NCBI GenBank assembly: GCA_025526935.1
Contig: JAHLKD010000038.1
Coordinates: forward strand, 1 to 64,000
Origin: Cladochytrium replicatum
Lineage: Eukaryota > Chytridiomycota > Chytridiomycetes > Cladochytriales > Cladochytriaceae
DNA length: 64,000 bases
Direction: 5' to 3'
Below the pieces are notes generated by a model that was not told the DNA's origin, ran no database searches, and saw nothing but the letters and a program-made list of their open reading frames with translations. Position 1 is the stretch's first letter, and each line of letters opens with the position of its first letter. The translations under genes and the position numbers were made by a program. This document shows, in pieces, positions 33,644-45,242 of this stretch.

Positions 33644-36600
33644 ATGGGAAACGCTCAGTCGCAGCAGAACGAATTCTGCAACGTTTGCATCAACCATGCT
33701 GGTAACGAGGTTGTCGTGACAATCTACGAGGACAAGTCCATTGCGTATTTGCGGAAGGAGGTAAGAATTCAGGGGCAGTCCGAACAAACTCACACTAATG
33801 TGCGTTTTCCAGGTGAAAAAACAGTGTGATTTCGGAGACGCCGAATTTGCTCTTTTCGCTTTAATGGGTGAAAATCGCGAGAATCTTGAGTGCGACGAGA
33901 ATGTTGTTGAGCTGGTGGAAGGTCGCTTGCTTGGATCTCCTTCGAAGGCTCCCACAATTTTCGTTGAGATTTTTGGAGGAGCTACTTCCCCTGCGAATCC
34001 GCTAACGCCTCCGAAAACGAATCCCGCCTCTCCAATCGCTGGACAGGAAACTTTGTCCCAACCTGCGATCCCCCAGTTTCCGACTGGTGAAAGCTTTGAT
34101 ATCATGCTGTCGTACCAGTAAGATTACGAAATTCAAAAATAATCATGGTGTCTTACTTTTGATTGACAGGTGGGATAGTAAGTACAAGGTTAAACGAATC
34201 TACGACGACCTTGTTGCGAGCGGACTTACGGTGTGGATGGATCTTGACCAGATGCACGGCGACATCTACCGACGCATGGCCGAAGGCGTTGTTGCCAGCA
34301 AGATATTTTCTCCGTGCTTGACCCTGGCTTATTCCGTACGCCTTTTTTTCCCTTTGTGAACAACATATCTTACATTCATGTTACAGAAATCCGATAGCTG
34401 TCTTGCCGAGATTGAATATGCTCGAGTGGTTCGAAAAGCGATGGTGCCGAGCTTGTTCTGGAAGCCTGCAGTTGATGCACCGCTTCATCAAACATTTGTT
34501 GAATTGAAACAAGTTGGACTGATCACTGCAGGCTTGCTGTTTGTCGATTTTTACAATGTGGAGCCTGATCAAGCAGATTGGGCAGATTGTATGTCAGACC
34601 TAAAGGCTCAGATCGCCAAACGACTTTTGGAATTGAACTCATTTGCAGTCAGTCCTGCATTACCGAGCACAGATCAGTTGCAATCAACCGTACCCATGCC
34701 TCAGCAATCTACTAAGCCTCATATTCTCCGAGAATGGCTCAAACCAGTTGATATCGAATCTGACCTCAACTCATACTCTGAATCTTATGTGAGCGGAACA
34801 CGCCACTGGCTACTGGAGAAGATCAACACTTGGATTGCAGACCCTGAAGCCAGTCAAGTGATGTGGCTCCGCGGAGGTGCAGGTGTTGGAAAATCCGTCA
34901 TGGCATGGTTTATTGGTGCCTATCTGAGTCATAGCCTATCAAGGCATGTGGAGGATTCCTTGGAGATTGATCGACCAGTTGAAACTCTTCTTGGAGCTCA
35001 GTTCTTCTGCAAGTACAATGACAGTCTCAAAAATGATCCCCATTGCGTGATTCACTCAATAGCTTATCCGCTATCTTTTATTGATTCTCGCATTCAAATA
35101 TACCTTACCAAACTCTGCAATAAGGATCTCCAAAAGAAACTATCATTATTGGACTCGGATATCCTGACCAAATTTGACAAACTTGTCCTTGAACCCCTTA
35201 GACAGATTGATGCTCAGCAAGGAACAACTCAAAAGATAGTGATCATTTTGGATGCACTTGATGAATGTGGAAAAATTGGAGGGAAAGCCCGGAAGGGATT
35301 ATTGTCAGCTCTTGCAAACTCTACCAACAAGACTCCAAAGAATGTGAAGCTCCTGGTCACTGGAAGACCAGAGCCTGATGTGTACTCTATGCTCCATGAT
35401 ATCCACTGCACAGAACTTTGCCCAACTGATGACGACAATTTGAAGGACACCAAAATCTATGCACACGAGCGCCTAAAAATCTATCTTGGAACAAATAAAA
35501 AGCTTCTAGATGAAGCAGTTAGCTATCTCAGTACTGCAGCAGAAGGGGTGTTTGTATGGATGAGGCTGGTGTGTGACCTGATCAGATCAAAATCACCACA
35601 AACTGAAGATGAAGCCATGTCTATCATATCAGCACAGGGTGGATGTGTTGACTCAATGTATCACCAGCTCTTAGAAAGTGCACTCCAAAATACTGGAGGA
35701 TCACCTAAGAACTTCAGGAGGGTTTTTGGAATGCTCTGTGTTGTCAAGGTCCCTGTTACTTTAAATGTATTGGCAGAGCTGCTCAATATGGAAGAAACTC
35801 TTGTATCAGCTGAGCTATTGCGCTATAGGTTTTTGATTGAGATTATGTCAAGTGGAGCACTCAAGTTTATGCACAAGAGTGTCAGTGACTTCTTGACCAA
35901 TTCCAGCCGTTGCCGTGATTCTAGGTTTTCAATTGATGTATCAATCTATGAGACAGTAATTCTTGACAGATGCTTGGATATCATGATGTCAGGTCTTTTT
36001 GCAAACATTGGTGACTTGAGTTCTACAACAATCTATGAGAAAATACCTCCTTCTGCACTCAAAAAGATTCCCAATACACTTGTATATTGCTGTCTCTATT
36101 GGATTGAGCATTTTCTTTGGGTATCTGACATATCCTCAGATGGATTCAGTAAAATATACAGCTTTTGCAAAACACATCTTCTGTCTTGGGCAGAGGTTAT
36201 GATTGTCAATCAAGCAATTCGGACTATGATTGGGCAATTAGAGAAATTTTCTTCGAAAATTGCAATGGCAAACAAGATGAAAGATGACATCAGCATCATA
36301 ACTGATCGTATTCCTCTTCTGAGAGCAACGGCAACAAAGTTCATTGAAGACATCTCCGTAGATCTTGCAAGGGTTGTCGAGTACAATCTGTTTCCAATCT
36401 CAAAGTGTCCTCTTCAGCTTTACTGCACAGGATTGGCGTTCTGTCCCACCCAAACCAAGCTATGGGAAACATACAAAGATATTCTTAGTGGACCATTCTC
36501 TTCAGTCAAGTTCACTATTGGCAGAGAACTGTCCTGGAGTCCACAACTCTGGAACCATCAACTTTCAGACAACTGTTATTTTGTGACGTACTCACCAGAT

Positions 36601-39600
36601 GGAAGCATGATTGCAGCAGCAACAGGAAATGACATAATCATACTTGATGTGCAGTATCATACTGTATTGATCAAGCTCAAGGGTCACAGTGATTCGGTGA
36701 AGTCAGTAGCCTGGTCACATGATGGGACAAAGATTGTGTCAGGATCATTGGACAACACAGTGAGGGTGTGCTCTGCAACAACAGGAGAGCAGCTGATGAA
36801 GCTCGAGGGTCACAGTTCTTCGGTCAATTCAGTAGCATGGTCACATGATGGGACAAAGATTGTGTCAGGATCAAGCGACAAGACAGTGAGGGTGTGGTCA
36901 GCAACAACAGGAGAGCAGCTGATGAAGCTCGAGGGTCACAGTTCTTCAGTCCTTTCAGTGGCATGGTCACATGATGGGACAAAGATTGTGTCAGGATCAT
37001 TGGACAACACAGTGAGGGTGTGGTCAGCAACAACAGGATGGCAGCTGATGAAGCTCGAGGGTCACAGTGATTGGGTCAATTCAGTAGCATGGTCACATGA
37101 TGGGACAAAGATTGTGTCAGGATCACGTGACTTTTCAGTGAGGGTGTGGTCAGCAACAACAGGAGAGCAGCTGATGAAGCTCGAGGGTCACCGTGATTGG
37201 GTCAATTCAGTAGCATGGTCACATGATGGGACAAAGATTGTGTCAGGATCAAGCGACATGATGGGACAAAGATTGTGTCAGGATCAAGCGACAAGACAGT
37301 GAGGGTGTGGTCAGCAACAACAGGAGAGCAGCTGATGAAGCTCGAGGGTCACAGTTCTTCAGTCCTTTCAGTGGCATGGTCACATGATGGGACAAAGATT
37401 GTGTCAGGATCATTGGACAACACAGTGAGGGTGTGGTCAGCAACAACAGGATGGCAGCTGATGAAGCTCGAGGGTCACAGTGATTGGGTCAATTCAGTAG
37501 CATGGTCACATGATGGGACAAAGATTGTGTCAGGATCACGTGACTTTTCAGTGAGGGTGTGGTCAGCAACAACAGGAGAGCAGCTGATGAAGCTCGAGGG
37601 TCACCGTGATTGGGTCAATTCAGTAGCATGGTCACATGATGGGACAAAGATTGTGTCAGGATCAAGCGACAAGACAGTGAGGGTGTGGTCAGCAACAACA
37701 GGAGAGCTTCTGGGTCACAGTTCTTCAGTCCATTCAGTAGCATGGTCACATGATGGGACAAAGATTGTGTCAGGATCAAATGACAAGACAGTGAGGGTGT
37801 GGTCAGCAAACAACAGGAGAGCTTCAGGGTCACAGTTCTTCAGTCCATTCAGTAGCATGGTCACATGATGGGACAAAGATTGTGTCAGGATCATTGGACA
37901 AAACAGTGAGGGTGTGGTCAGCAACAACAGGAGAGCAGCTGATGAAGCTCGAGGGTCACAGTTCTTGGGTCAATTCAGTAGCATGGTCACATGATGGGAC
38001 AAAGATTGTGTCAGGATCATTTGACAAGACAGTGAGGATGTGGTCAGCAACAACAGGAGAGCAGCTGATGAAGCTCGAGGGTCACAGTTCTTCAGTCCAT
38101 TCAGTAACATGGTCACATGATGGGACAAAGATTGTGTCAGGATCAAGCAACAACAGGAGAGCTTCAGGGTCACAGTTCTTCAGTCCATTCAGTAGCATGG
38201 TCAAAGATTGTGTCAGGATCATTGGACAACACAGTGAGGGTGTGGTCAGCAACAACAGGATGGCAGCTGATGAAGCTCGAGGGTCACAGTTCTTGGGTCA
38301 ATTCAGTAGCATGGTCACATGATGGGACAAAGATTGTGTCAGGATCATTTGACAAGACAGTGAGGATGTGGTCAGCAACAACAGGAGAGCAGCTGATGAA
38401 GCTCGAGGGTCACAGTTCTTCAGTCCTTTCAGTGGCATGGTCACATGATGGGACAAAGATTGTGTCAGGATCATTGGACAAAACAGTGAGGGTGTGGTCA
38501 GCAACAACAGGATGGCAGCTGATGAAGCTCGAGGGTGACAGTTCTTGGGTCAATTCAGTAGCATGGTCACATGATGGGACAAAGATTGTGTCAGGATCAT
38601 TTGACTTTTCAGTGAGGGTGTGGTCAGCAACAACAGGAGAGCAGCTGATGAAGCTCGAGGGTCACAGTTCTTCAGTTGATTCAGTGGCATGGTCACATGA
38701 TGGGACAAAGATTGTGTCAGGATCAAGCGACAAGACAGTGAGGGTGTGGTCAGCAACAACAGGAGAGCAGCTGATGAAGCTCGAGGGTCACAGTTCTTCA
38801 GTCCATTCAGTGGCATGGTCACATGATGGGACAAAGATTGTGTCAGGATCAAGTGACAAGACAGTGAGGATGTGGTCAGCAACAACAGGAGAGCAGCTGA
38901 TGAAGCTGGAGGGTCACAGTTCTTCAGTTGATTCAGTGGCATGGTCACATGATGGGACAAAGATTGTGTCAGGATCATTTGACAAGACAGTGAGGGTGTG
39001 GTCAGCAACAACAGGAGAGCAGCTGATGAAGCTCGAGGGTCACAGTTCTTCAGTTGATTCAGTGGCATGGTCACATGATGGGACAAAGATTGTGTCAGGA
39101 TCAAGCGACAAGACAGTGAGGGTGTGGTCAGCAACAACTGGAGAGCAGCTGATGAAGCTCGAGGGTCACAGTTCTTCAGTCCATTCAGTGGCATGGTCAC
39201 ATGATGGGACAAAGATTGTGTCAGGATCAAGTGACAAGACAGTGAGGGTGTGGTCAGCAACAACAGGAGAGCAGCTGATGAAGCTCGAGGGTCACAGTTC
39301 TTCAGTCCATTCAGTAACATGGTCACATGATGGGACAAAGATTGTGTCAGGATCAAGCGACAAGACAGTGAGGGTGTGGTCAGCATTTACTGGACAGGAG
39401 GTTGATGGAGATATTCTATCAGACCAGTATGATGGAAATGGGAAGGAGGATTTATTTTATCACGTTGATTCAGATGGATGGGTAGTTTTTGGCCATCACA
39501 AGTTCTGGATGTCAGCTGAGCTGACGGGAATAATTTACAATAATGGTGAGAAAGGAATGTGTGTCGTTCAGTCATCAAAGATGTATTGTTTCTTAAAGTA

Positions 39601-39601
39601 A
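33644..39601 (+). pseudogene. NLR-like receptor 2: same architecture, WD40 array expanded and frameshifted
   Basis: Exons 33644-33760, 33813-34117, 34170-34335 and 34387 onward match receptor 1 in position and phase. The N-module starts MGNAQSQQ. The TIR (FDIMLSYQW, VWMDLDQMHGDIY) and the NACHT (GGAGVGKS, ILDALDEC) are intact. Within the WD40 array the frame is lost at 37,258, where a 413-bp segment is duplicated. It is disturbed again near 37,708 (a 16-bp loss), 37,810 (an extra A plus a deletion), 38,145 and 38,200. The last part (38,117-39,601) is open again and encodes further perfect repeats plus the conserved tail ending YCFLK. If these changes are real, the product stops about 10 residues after 37,272 and keeps a short propeller. 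If they come from misassembly of near-identical 126-bp units, the gene may be intact with roughly 20 repeats. Confidence 0.85.
36845..37670 (+). repeat. 413-bp tandem duplication inside the receptor 2 WD40 array
   Basis: Bases 36,845-37,257 and 37,258-37,670 appear identical throughout. The unit is three 126-bp repeats plus 35 bp, so it breaks both the repeat register and the reading frame at its junction (…AGCGAC|ATGATGGGAC…). Confidence 0.85.
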
Positions 39602-39718
39602 AAACACAGTGGAGGCGTTTTGGGTATCGAACAATAAAGAGAATTTGGTTGGAAGGTCGTCAATCGTATTGAGTGCAGGAAAATATCTTTTTATAGGATA
39701 GTCCAGCCAATCCTATTG
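39602..39718. other. 3' flank of receptor 2 up to the hAT insertion
   Basis: It has a polyadenylation-like AATAAA at about 39,634 and sequence homologous to the receptor 1 flank. It ends with TCCTATTG, the left target-site duplication of the following insertion. Confidence 0.75.
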
Positions 39719-40209
39719 TAAGGATCGGCGTTTTCTGGTCTTCCAGGTCGGGTTCAGGTCCATTGACAAAATGTACCCAATCCGATACAGGAAAGTTGCT
39801 CGGGTCGGATCCGGGTTGGGTATTGGGTCCAGAAGCAAAACCTTTATTGGGTCGAGCTTTAGAGCGGGGTAAAACCAGATCTCATAAGAAAAGATAGAAG
39901 GAAGCCATTTGTATTGCTGTCCGCATGGAAACTACAAGATGACAATCGAGGTTTTGTAAGAAGCTTTTTCTATTCACAACAGCCTTGAGAGCTGCACTTT
40001 CTGTCCACGCGGCCACTTTCCAAGAAGACACAATCAAGATTTTATTTTACCTTCTCCTAGTTCAAGTTAAAACGCAAAACGGACAGGGTCAGGGTTGGGT
40101 ATAGGTTTCGATAACTGCGGGTTTGGGTTTGGCGCTGCTACGCCCAGTGACCCGGCGGTATGTCGGTTGACTCTCCAACACAGACTCGACCTGGACCTGC
40201 TGAACCTTA
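39719..40209. mobile_element. 491-bp non-autonomous hAT-type element
   Basis: The element begins TAAGGATCGGC and ends with GCTGAACCTTA, whose reverse complement TAAGGTTCAGC matches 9 of 11 bases: short terminal inverted repeats. It is flanked on both sides by the 8-bp direct repeat TCCTATTG (39,711-39,718 and 40,210-40,217), the target duplication length made by hAT transposases. The homologous flank of receptor 1 is continuous at this point, giving an independent empty site. Its interior has no gene but is rich in GGGT/GGGTC motifs near both ends. Its terminus matches the repeats beside the dead hAT gene at 27,060, so that family could have mobilised it. Confidence 0.88.
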
Positions 40210-40599
40210 TCCTATTGTGTTTAGTGGCAAATCTTCCACAAAAGGAATCCAGCATGCTGTCCATCACTTTCCCCTTAAAAACGATGGAGAAACAAATAAA
40301 AAACAGGTATATGTTCTAAAGTTCCTATTTTTTGAACTTTATGACATGTATTGAAAATGTCTCAACCAGTATATGTCACCCACGTGTACTTCAACCAAGA
40401 TTTGGAATCTTCAGTGCTTCTGGAGCTGTGTGAGCCGTAGGAAAGTTAGTAGCACATGTTCTTTTTTCCTTTCCTCTTTGGAATTAGTTGTAAGTTTTAT
40501 CTCCTTTGTCAGAAGTAGCAAGAATAGTGTCCATTTGCGATGAATGACTCAAGGACATGGCAGGAAGTTGCAACCAAACCTGTGTTTCCTCCCACAGCG
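40210..40599. other. Remaining receptor 2 flank, then non-coding sequence
   Basis: Up to about 40,330 the sequence continues the homology to the 3' flank of receptor 1. Beyond that I see no gene or repeat. Confidence 0.5.
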
Positions 40600-40862
40600 T
40601 CAGGGTCTCAGAGGTTCGACAACCACTGACAAAGAGGGTTTTGGTGAGCTGGTTTTGTCGTCACTGCTTCCAAACACAAGGCAGCCTCATCCGTCTAAGG
40701 CTTTCAAACAACATTGAGATCGACAGCTTATGGAGGTGCCAGAGTCGATGGCGACTCCACAACCACATCAACCAGATCTGCGAAAGCACGATTCAGATCC
40801 TTGTCTGTCACAAACACCGGCATGTTGATCTCCATGCCTTTTTCAGGACATTATCATTTTGG
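40600..40862 (-). pseudogene. Fragment 1 of an unrecognised gene family
   Basis: This segment is homologous, in the same orientation, to 45,925-46,165, where the minus strand reads STLAPPKLSISTLFGSLRR and LPSFASSDDETSSAETLF. Here indels interrupt the frame. It is the first of three pieces of one gene copy now spread over 40,600-44,040. Confidence 0.6.
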
Positions 40863-40872
40863 ATGATGTTTT

Positions 40873-41155
40873 AACATTTTTTTTCGGTTGAAACATCTTG
40901 TTTTATCTTGTTGTCTCCTTGTTTGTTTGCCGTTCTGCAATCTTTTCTAATTTGGAAATATTTGTTTTCAGAAATGTTTCGAGGATGTTTTACTTGATTA
41001 CTTACCGCTTGTTTTCTTTTGCAGTATTTCTACAACTTCTTTGTAAGCTTGATTGTTTTCGTTTATTCTGTTCAATTTCTGTTATCTCAATATTGTTGCG
41101 ATATTTCTTCACAACTTACCTTCTCGAACTATTTTAAACCAAGTGGGAGTGTACA
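40873..41155 (+). mobile_element. LTR-like sequence (plus orientation)
   Basis: It starts TGTTTTAACATTTTTTTTCG and ends near TGTACA, the TG..CA borders expected of an LTR. About 150 bp of its 5' part are present in reverse complement at 43,190-43,345, directly upstream of the gag gene of the Ty3/gypsy remnant, which is why I read it as an LTR of that element. Confidence 0.5.
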
Positions 41156-41186
41156 GACCTGCCAAGTGACAAAGTGTCCATTTCAC

Positions 41187-41330
41187 AAGGATGGCTGGTA
41201 GCATTGGGTGTTGTTGCGGCGCATGCAGTTGTGGATGCAATGGAGCGTGGTAATTTCCTGAGGGAGTGTGTGAAGGAGTGTAATGCAGAGAAGGAGGTAA
41301 ACAATAGAAAACAAGTGTTGACCAAACTCT
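41187..41330 (+). pseudogene. Fragment 2 of the unrecognised gene family, inverted
   Basis: The plus strand reads WLVALGVVAAHAVVDAMERG and FLRECVKE. The homologous segment at 46,165-46,255 is on the opposite strand (ALGVFAAHAVVDVMELGDFL). The piece is thus inverted relative to its neighbours, fragments 1 and 3. Confidence 0.65.
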
Positions 41331-41402
41331 GAAATCATTCCCTCATTGGTGGAGATATAGATCAAGATTTTTCGGAAGGGTGAGAGCTAGAGCACTGGGG
41401 TG

Positions 41403-43061
41403 TCAAACAAAGTAGTTTTCAAGGAGTTTATCGAGATCAGGAACATTGGGGGGGAATTCCCAAGAGTTCTTGGATGCAGGGCGATCTTTCCACTTGATGA
41501 GATAGCGTGCTGTGGAATTGGGTGATTGGTGAATGTATATGATTGATTCGGGCTCGGGAGAGTCGGAAATGACTTCAGCATGATCAGGGATCAGAGATTT
41601 CAAACCAACTTTTTCGCAGAGGTCCTTAGTGTTGGTAGGTTCGAGGAGACGAACATGGAACATGGGATGAATCTTCATGGTTGAAGGTAAGTCCAGCTTG
41701 AAAGCAAGATCGTTGATCTTTTCGATGATCTTGAAACGTCCCAGTTTCTTAACTTTCTGTTGGCAGTGGTCTTGATGTTGGTGGCAATGGGCCGGCCAGA
41801 CTCAGTTTCTAATTTCGTATTTTGGAGCCGGACGTCAGTGTCAATTGGCGAAGAGTTTCTGGGATGCTTGTCAGAATTGCATCTGAGCGAGCATTCGCTT
41901 CGGCTTTAGGAACAAAGGAGATTGTGGGAAGCCCAGGATCGACGTACATCGCAAAGAATGGAGAGAAGCGAGTAGTTGCATTGTCTGAATTGTTGAATGC
42001 AAACGCAGCGAGGGGAAAATTTTGGAGGCAGAGAGTAGGTTTAGCACTTGCAAAACATCGAGAGATATTGCTGAACAGTTTTATTCAGGTTCTCAGATTG
42101 TCCATCGGTTTGAGGGTGCAACGCAGTAGAGAGTGCACGTTTCACGCCAAACAATTTGAAAAAGCGTTTCCAAAAGTTTGACTGGAACCGAGGGCCAGAT
42201 CGGTGATGATCTTTCTTGGGAGACTGTGGTTCTTAAAGACGTTATCGAGAAAGGGGTAAGCAGAGAATTCAGCATCGATCTTCGTGTTACAGGGGGTAAT
42301 AACTAAGAATTTAGTAGCCTTTTCGAAGAAGATTGAGGGTTCGGTCGAGGTTTGGAGCTGGAATTCGTATTGCGAGCTGGTTGTTTGCCCTGCTATGGTC
42401 AAACAAATCTTGATCTATTTCAACCACGCAAGCTTGGTAGTCAGCAAGATTCTTAAAGTAAGAGCGAGGGAAGGGCATCAGTAATTCGCGAACTTTGTCT
42501 TTTAACCCAGCTTTGAATAGGCGATACAGAGCGTCCTCGTTGTATCCAGATTCGGCGGCAAGTTAGATATGCAGAAGCTGAGCCAGTCTGGCGGAGAGTT
42601 TCACGCTTTTGCTGAGCGTTAAGCTTTCGATCATTTTTCACCAAAGAGTTGCAAGATCTCGTATCGAAGCATGATCCAGGAGAGTTGAGAGCCTGCGTTG
42701 CGTCGTTGCTCATAGTAAGAGTAAATCCAATCGCGGGTATTCCCAGTAGGCCAAGCTTTAACCGCGATGATCTTGATTTTGTCCGTAGGGTACCTTAACG
42801 GTTCCGCGGCGAGTTTGTCGTCGATCTGCGTCAAGAAGAGTCGAGTCTTGTTTTGTTGACCGGAGAAAGGTCGGGATCTTTGATCTTGACCTTGGAAGAG
42901 GCTGCAATCTTAGTGTTTTCAAGTTCGGAGATGCGTTTTTCGAGTGCGAGAATGTACGCTTCCATAGATGGCTGAGGTTGTTGGGTAACATTCGTGACGG
43001 TTTGCTGCTGAGCGTCCAACATTGCTCCGGGAGTGTTGCACATGTCCATCGGGGTTGCCAT
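41403..43061 (-). mobile_element. Internally deleted Ty3/gypsy (chromovirus-type) retrotransposon
   Basis: On the minus strand the order is gag (43,061 down to about 42,400; MATPMDMCNTPGAML, then a coiled coil and the capsid-like LRYPTDKIKIIAVKAWPTGN), integrase core (about 42,400-41,850; FLDNVFKNHSLPRKIITDLA, then HPQTDGQSENLNKTVQQYLD) and a C-terminal chromodomain (41,678-41,403; KIHPMFHVRLLEP followed by STARYLIKWKDRP). Protease, reverse transcriptase and RNase H are missing between gag and integrase, and several frameshifts and stops are present. The element is therefore dead. The chromodomain places it in the chromovirus clade of Ty3/gypsy elements. Confidence 0.9.
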
Positions 43062-43189
43062 GGCAGATCAGGTAAGTTCAGAAGAGTCAGAAAGATTCAA
43101 GAGTAATAAGAGTTCATAGAGAGTCATAAAACCAAGCGTTTCGCGGAGGAGTGCAGAGATCAGGAGTTTCTGTTACGCTGAAATGGAAA

Positions 43190-43345
43190 ACATTCTCGAA
43201 ACGTTTCTCAAAACAAATATTTCCAAATAAGAAAAGATTCCAAATAAGAAAAGATTTCAGAACGGCAGACAAGCAAAGAGATAACAAGATAAAACAAGAT
43301 GTTTCAAGTGAAAACAGACCTGAAAACATCATCCAAAAGGTAACA
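43190..43345 (-). mobile_element. LTR-like sequence (minus orientation), 5' LTR candidate of the gypsy remnant
   Basis: It is the reverse complement of the first ~150 bp of the LTR-like sequence at 40,873. It has a small internal tandem duplication (TTTTCTTATTTGGAA twice on the minus strand). It lies upstream of gag in the orientation expected for a 5' LTR. Confidence 0.6.
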
Positions 43346-44040
43346 ATAGAAAACACGTGTCGACCAAACTATCTGAACTCCATCACCCTCACATGCACCA
43401 ACATCACGTCCTTCCCCATATATGACAAGAACCTCTTCATCCCTCCCCGCTCCATCCCGCTCACCACCCTAGGCACCTCCCTACCCTCCGTATTCGGAAA
43501 CGAGAACCACAGTTCCGGGCTTTCCCACTCGCCGATTCAACGGTCCAATCACCGACACCGCGCCATGGATCCGACTCCGTCTGCGCGAACTCGACCCACA
43601 CGCCCGCGTCGAACTTTGTAGTCTCGAAATGTTTATTGCCGGTCAGGTCAAGCTTGATACGTCCCGAAAGCAGCATGAAACGCACCAGGAGATTGGATGA
43701 AGGTGTTGAGAGCGAGGGGTAGAACAGGGCGACGGCAGGAGGGTGAGAGGTGCGACGATGGCGTCTAGAGCGGAGGTCTGGTGGACGTGCAAGGGATCGT
43801 CCCAGGGAGGGAAATCAAGGATGCATCTGGAGTTATGAGTTGGACGGTCTTGATTTGGAGATCCGACGGGAGGGAAGGAGGCGGGTTCGGGGTATCGGGT
43901 TGGGTCGCCATTGGAAGCAAAGTGATTGACTTTCGAGGAGTTGTGAGACCGGCGACGGACTCTAAGGCGTTGGACTTGCTGTCCCAATCCGGATACCAAT
44001 CAAATTCGTGGAGGCCGTGGATTTGGTGTTGTTAAGAAAC
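43346..44040 (-). pseudogene. Fragment 3 of the unrecognised gene family
   Basis: Bases 43,365-43,545 are homologous to 46,255-46,450. The minus strand reads MLLSGRIKLDLTGNKHFETT, then FDAGVWVEFAQTESDPWRGV and, after a frameshift, VVSGMERGGMKRFLSYMGKD. Upstream minus-strand sequence to about 44,000 is Pro/Ser-rich and looks like the start of the same gene. The family is not recognised. Confidence 0.55.
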
Positions 44041-44127
44041 CAAGCTAGTGCCCAGGAAAGTATCGAATGTTTTTTGAAGGTATGATATACACATTTCAGG
44101 GATCTGGCAAAAGTAGGACCAAAAGTG

Positions 44128-45242
44128 TCAAACACCTAATCCCACGCTCCCAAAAATCGTTTTCAACTTAACGCCTTTTCCCCTGCGGCGGCGGCGCTCT
44201 GCTCCTGCTTCTCTCTCTCCTCTGTCCACCGACTTGCCGTCCCTCCCGCTCCCCTTGCAGCATCGCATTCTCAACAATCGGGCTCCCGACGTCCCGGTCC
44301 CCAACACGCCGTTCATGTCTGCAGAGTACCGCGATTCATACGGTGCCGGCGACGGAGCGTTCCCGACTCGCGGCGAGCCCTGTCGTCCTGATCCATACCC
44401 GTCATCGAACGCCCGCGAATTGTACGGCTGGTAATTATTCTCCTGCTGCTTGCTGCGCGGGTGAGATGTCCTCATCGGCTGCTGCTGTGGCGGCGTCCTC
44501 CTGCCCCCGTTGTCCGTCGCGAAGTTCATGCGCTCCGAGTTGACCTTAGCCATCTCAGGTGCGCGCGGGCCCGAGTCGACATCTCTGGCCGGGTGCGATT
44601 TCTGGAAGAACGGATTCTTGAGCATGCTTTGGGACTTTCCACCCCGCAAGGGGTTCTTTTTCGGGTCGTCGGAGAGTTGTTTGGAGGCCGAGCGCCGGCG
44701 GAGGCAGCAGCGAACGATGAGGAGGATAAGGGCGAGGACGAGGAGGGCGATGATCACGACGATGGCGATGCCGTAGCTCTGGAAGAATTGGAAGAAGCTG
44801 TAGATGGCGTCGACTGGAAAACAAAGACGGTCAGGGTTGTGTATGTTGGTGTTTTTTACAACGTACCAGCACCAGACCCGGTCTTACAGACTCCGTCGCG
44901 ACAGCTACCGCCAAATCCGTATCCGCAACGCGTACCATTTAATCAAGAAATTAGTGGACCTGGTACAAAGTTTTGATTCCCAAACATACCGATGTAGTTC
45001 TGGTTCAAGTTCAAGCAAGTCCCGTCCGAAGACTTGCAGTGGAGCGTGCACTGCAACTCCGACCCTTCGCACTGCGACACAGTTCCAAACAATGAGTTCA
45101 AGCACTGCGAGTTCCTGAGCATCCAACATAAACGTAAGCACGAATCATAGCCTTCCATCTGATATTCCTCACCTGCTGGTGCAGTACCCGCTAGCGCACA
45201 CGTTGCCTCCAAAAGAGTCGGTGCACGTCGTCCCGTCCTTCA
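44128..45242 (-). pseudogene. ADAM copy 2: 3' half only
   Basis: The minus strand carries the C-terminal exons of the ADAM gene, almost identical to copy 3: end of the disintegrin (GNVCASGYCTSR), the Cys-rich exon (CLNSLFGTVSQCEGSELQCT), the transmembrane segment near 44,750 and the Gln-rich cytosolic tail. Homology stops abruptly at about 45,242 within the disintegrin exon, so the signal peptide, prodomain and protease are missing. The tail is also frameshifted (GVLGTGTSGARLL instead of the copy 3 reading). Confidence 0.85.

Noticed and set aside
38550-39386. 278-codon open frame on the minus strand across the WD40 array
   Set aside because: It is a periodic shadow of the 126-bp coding repeats (the same residues recur every 42 codons) and has no independent support.
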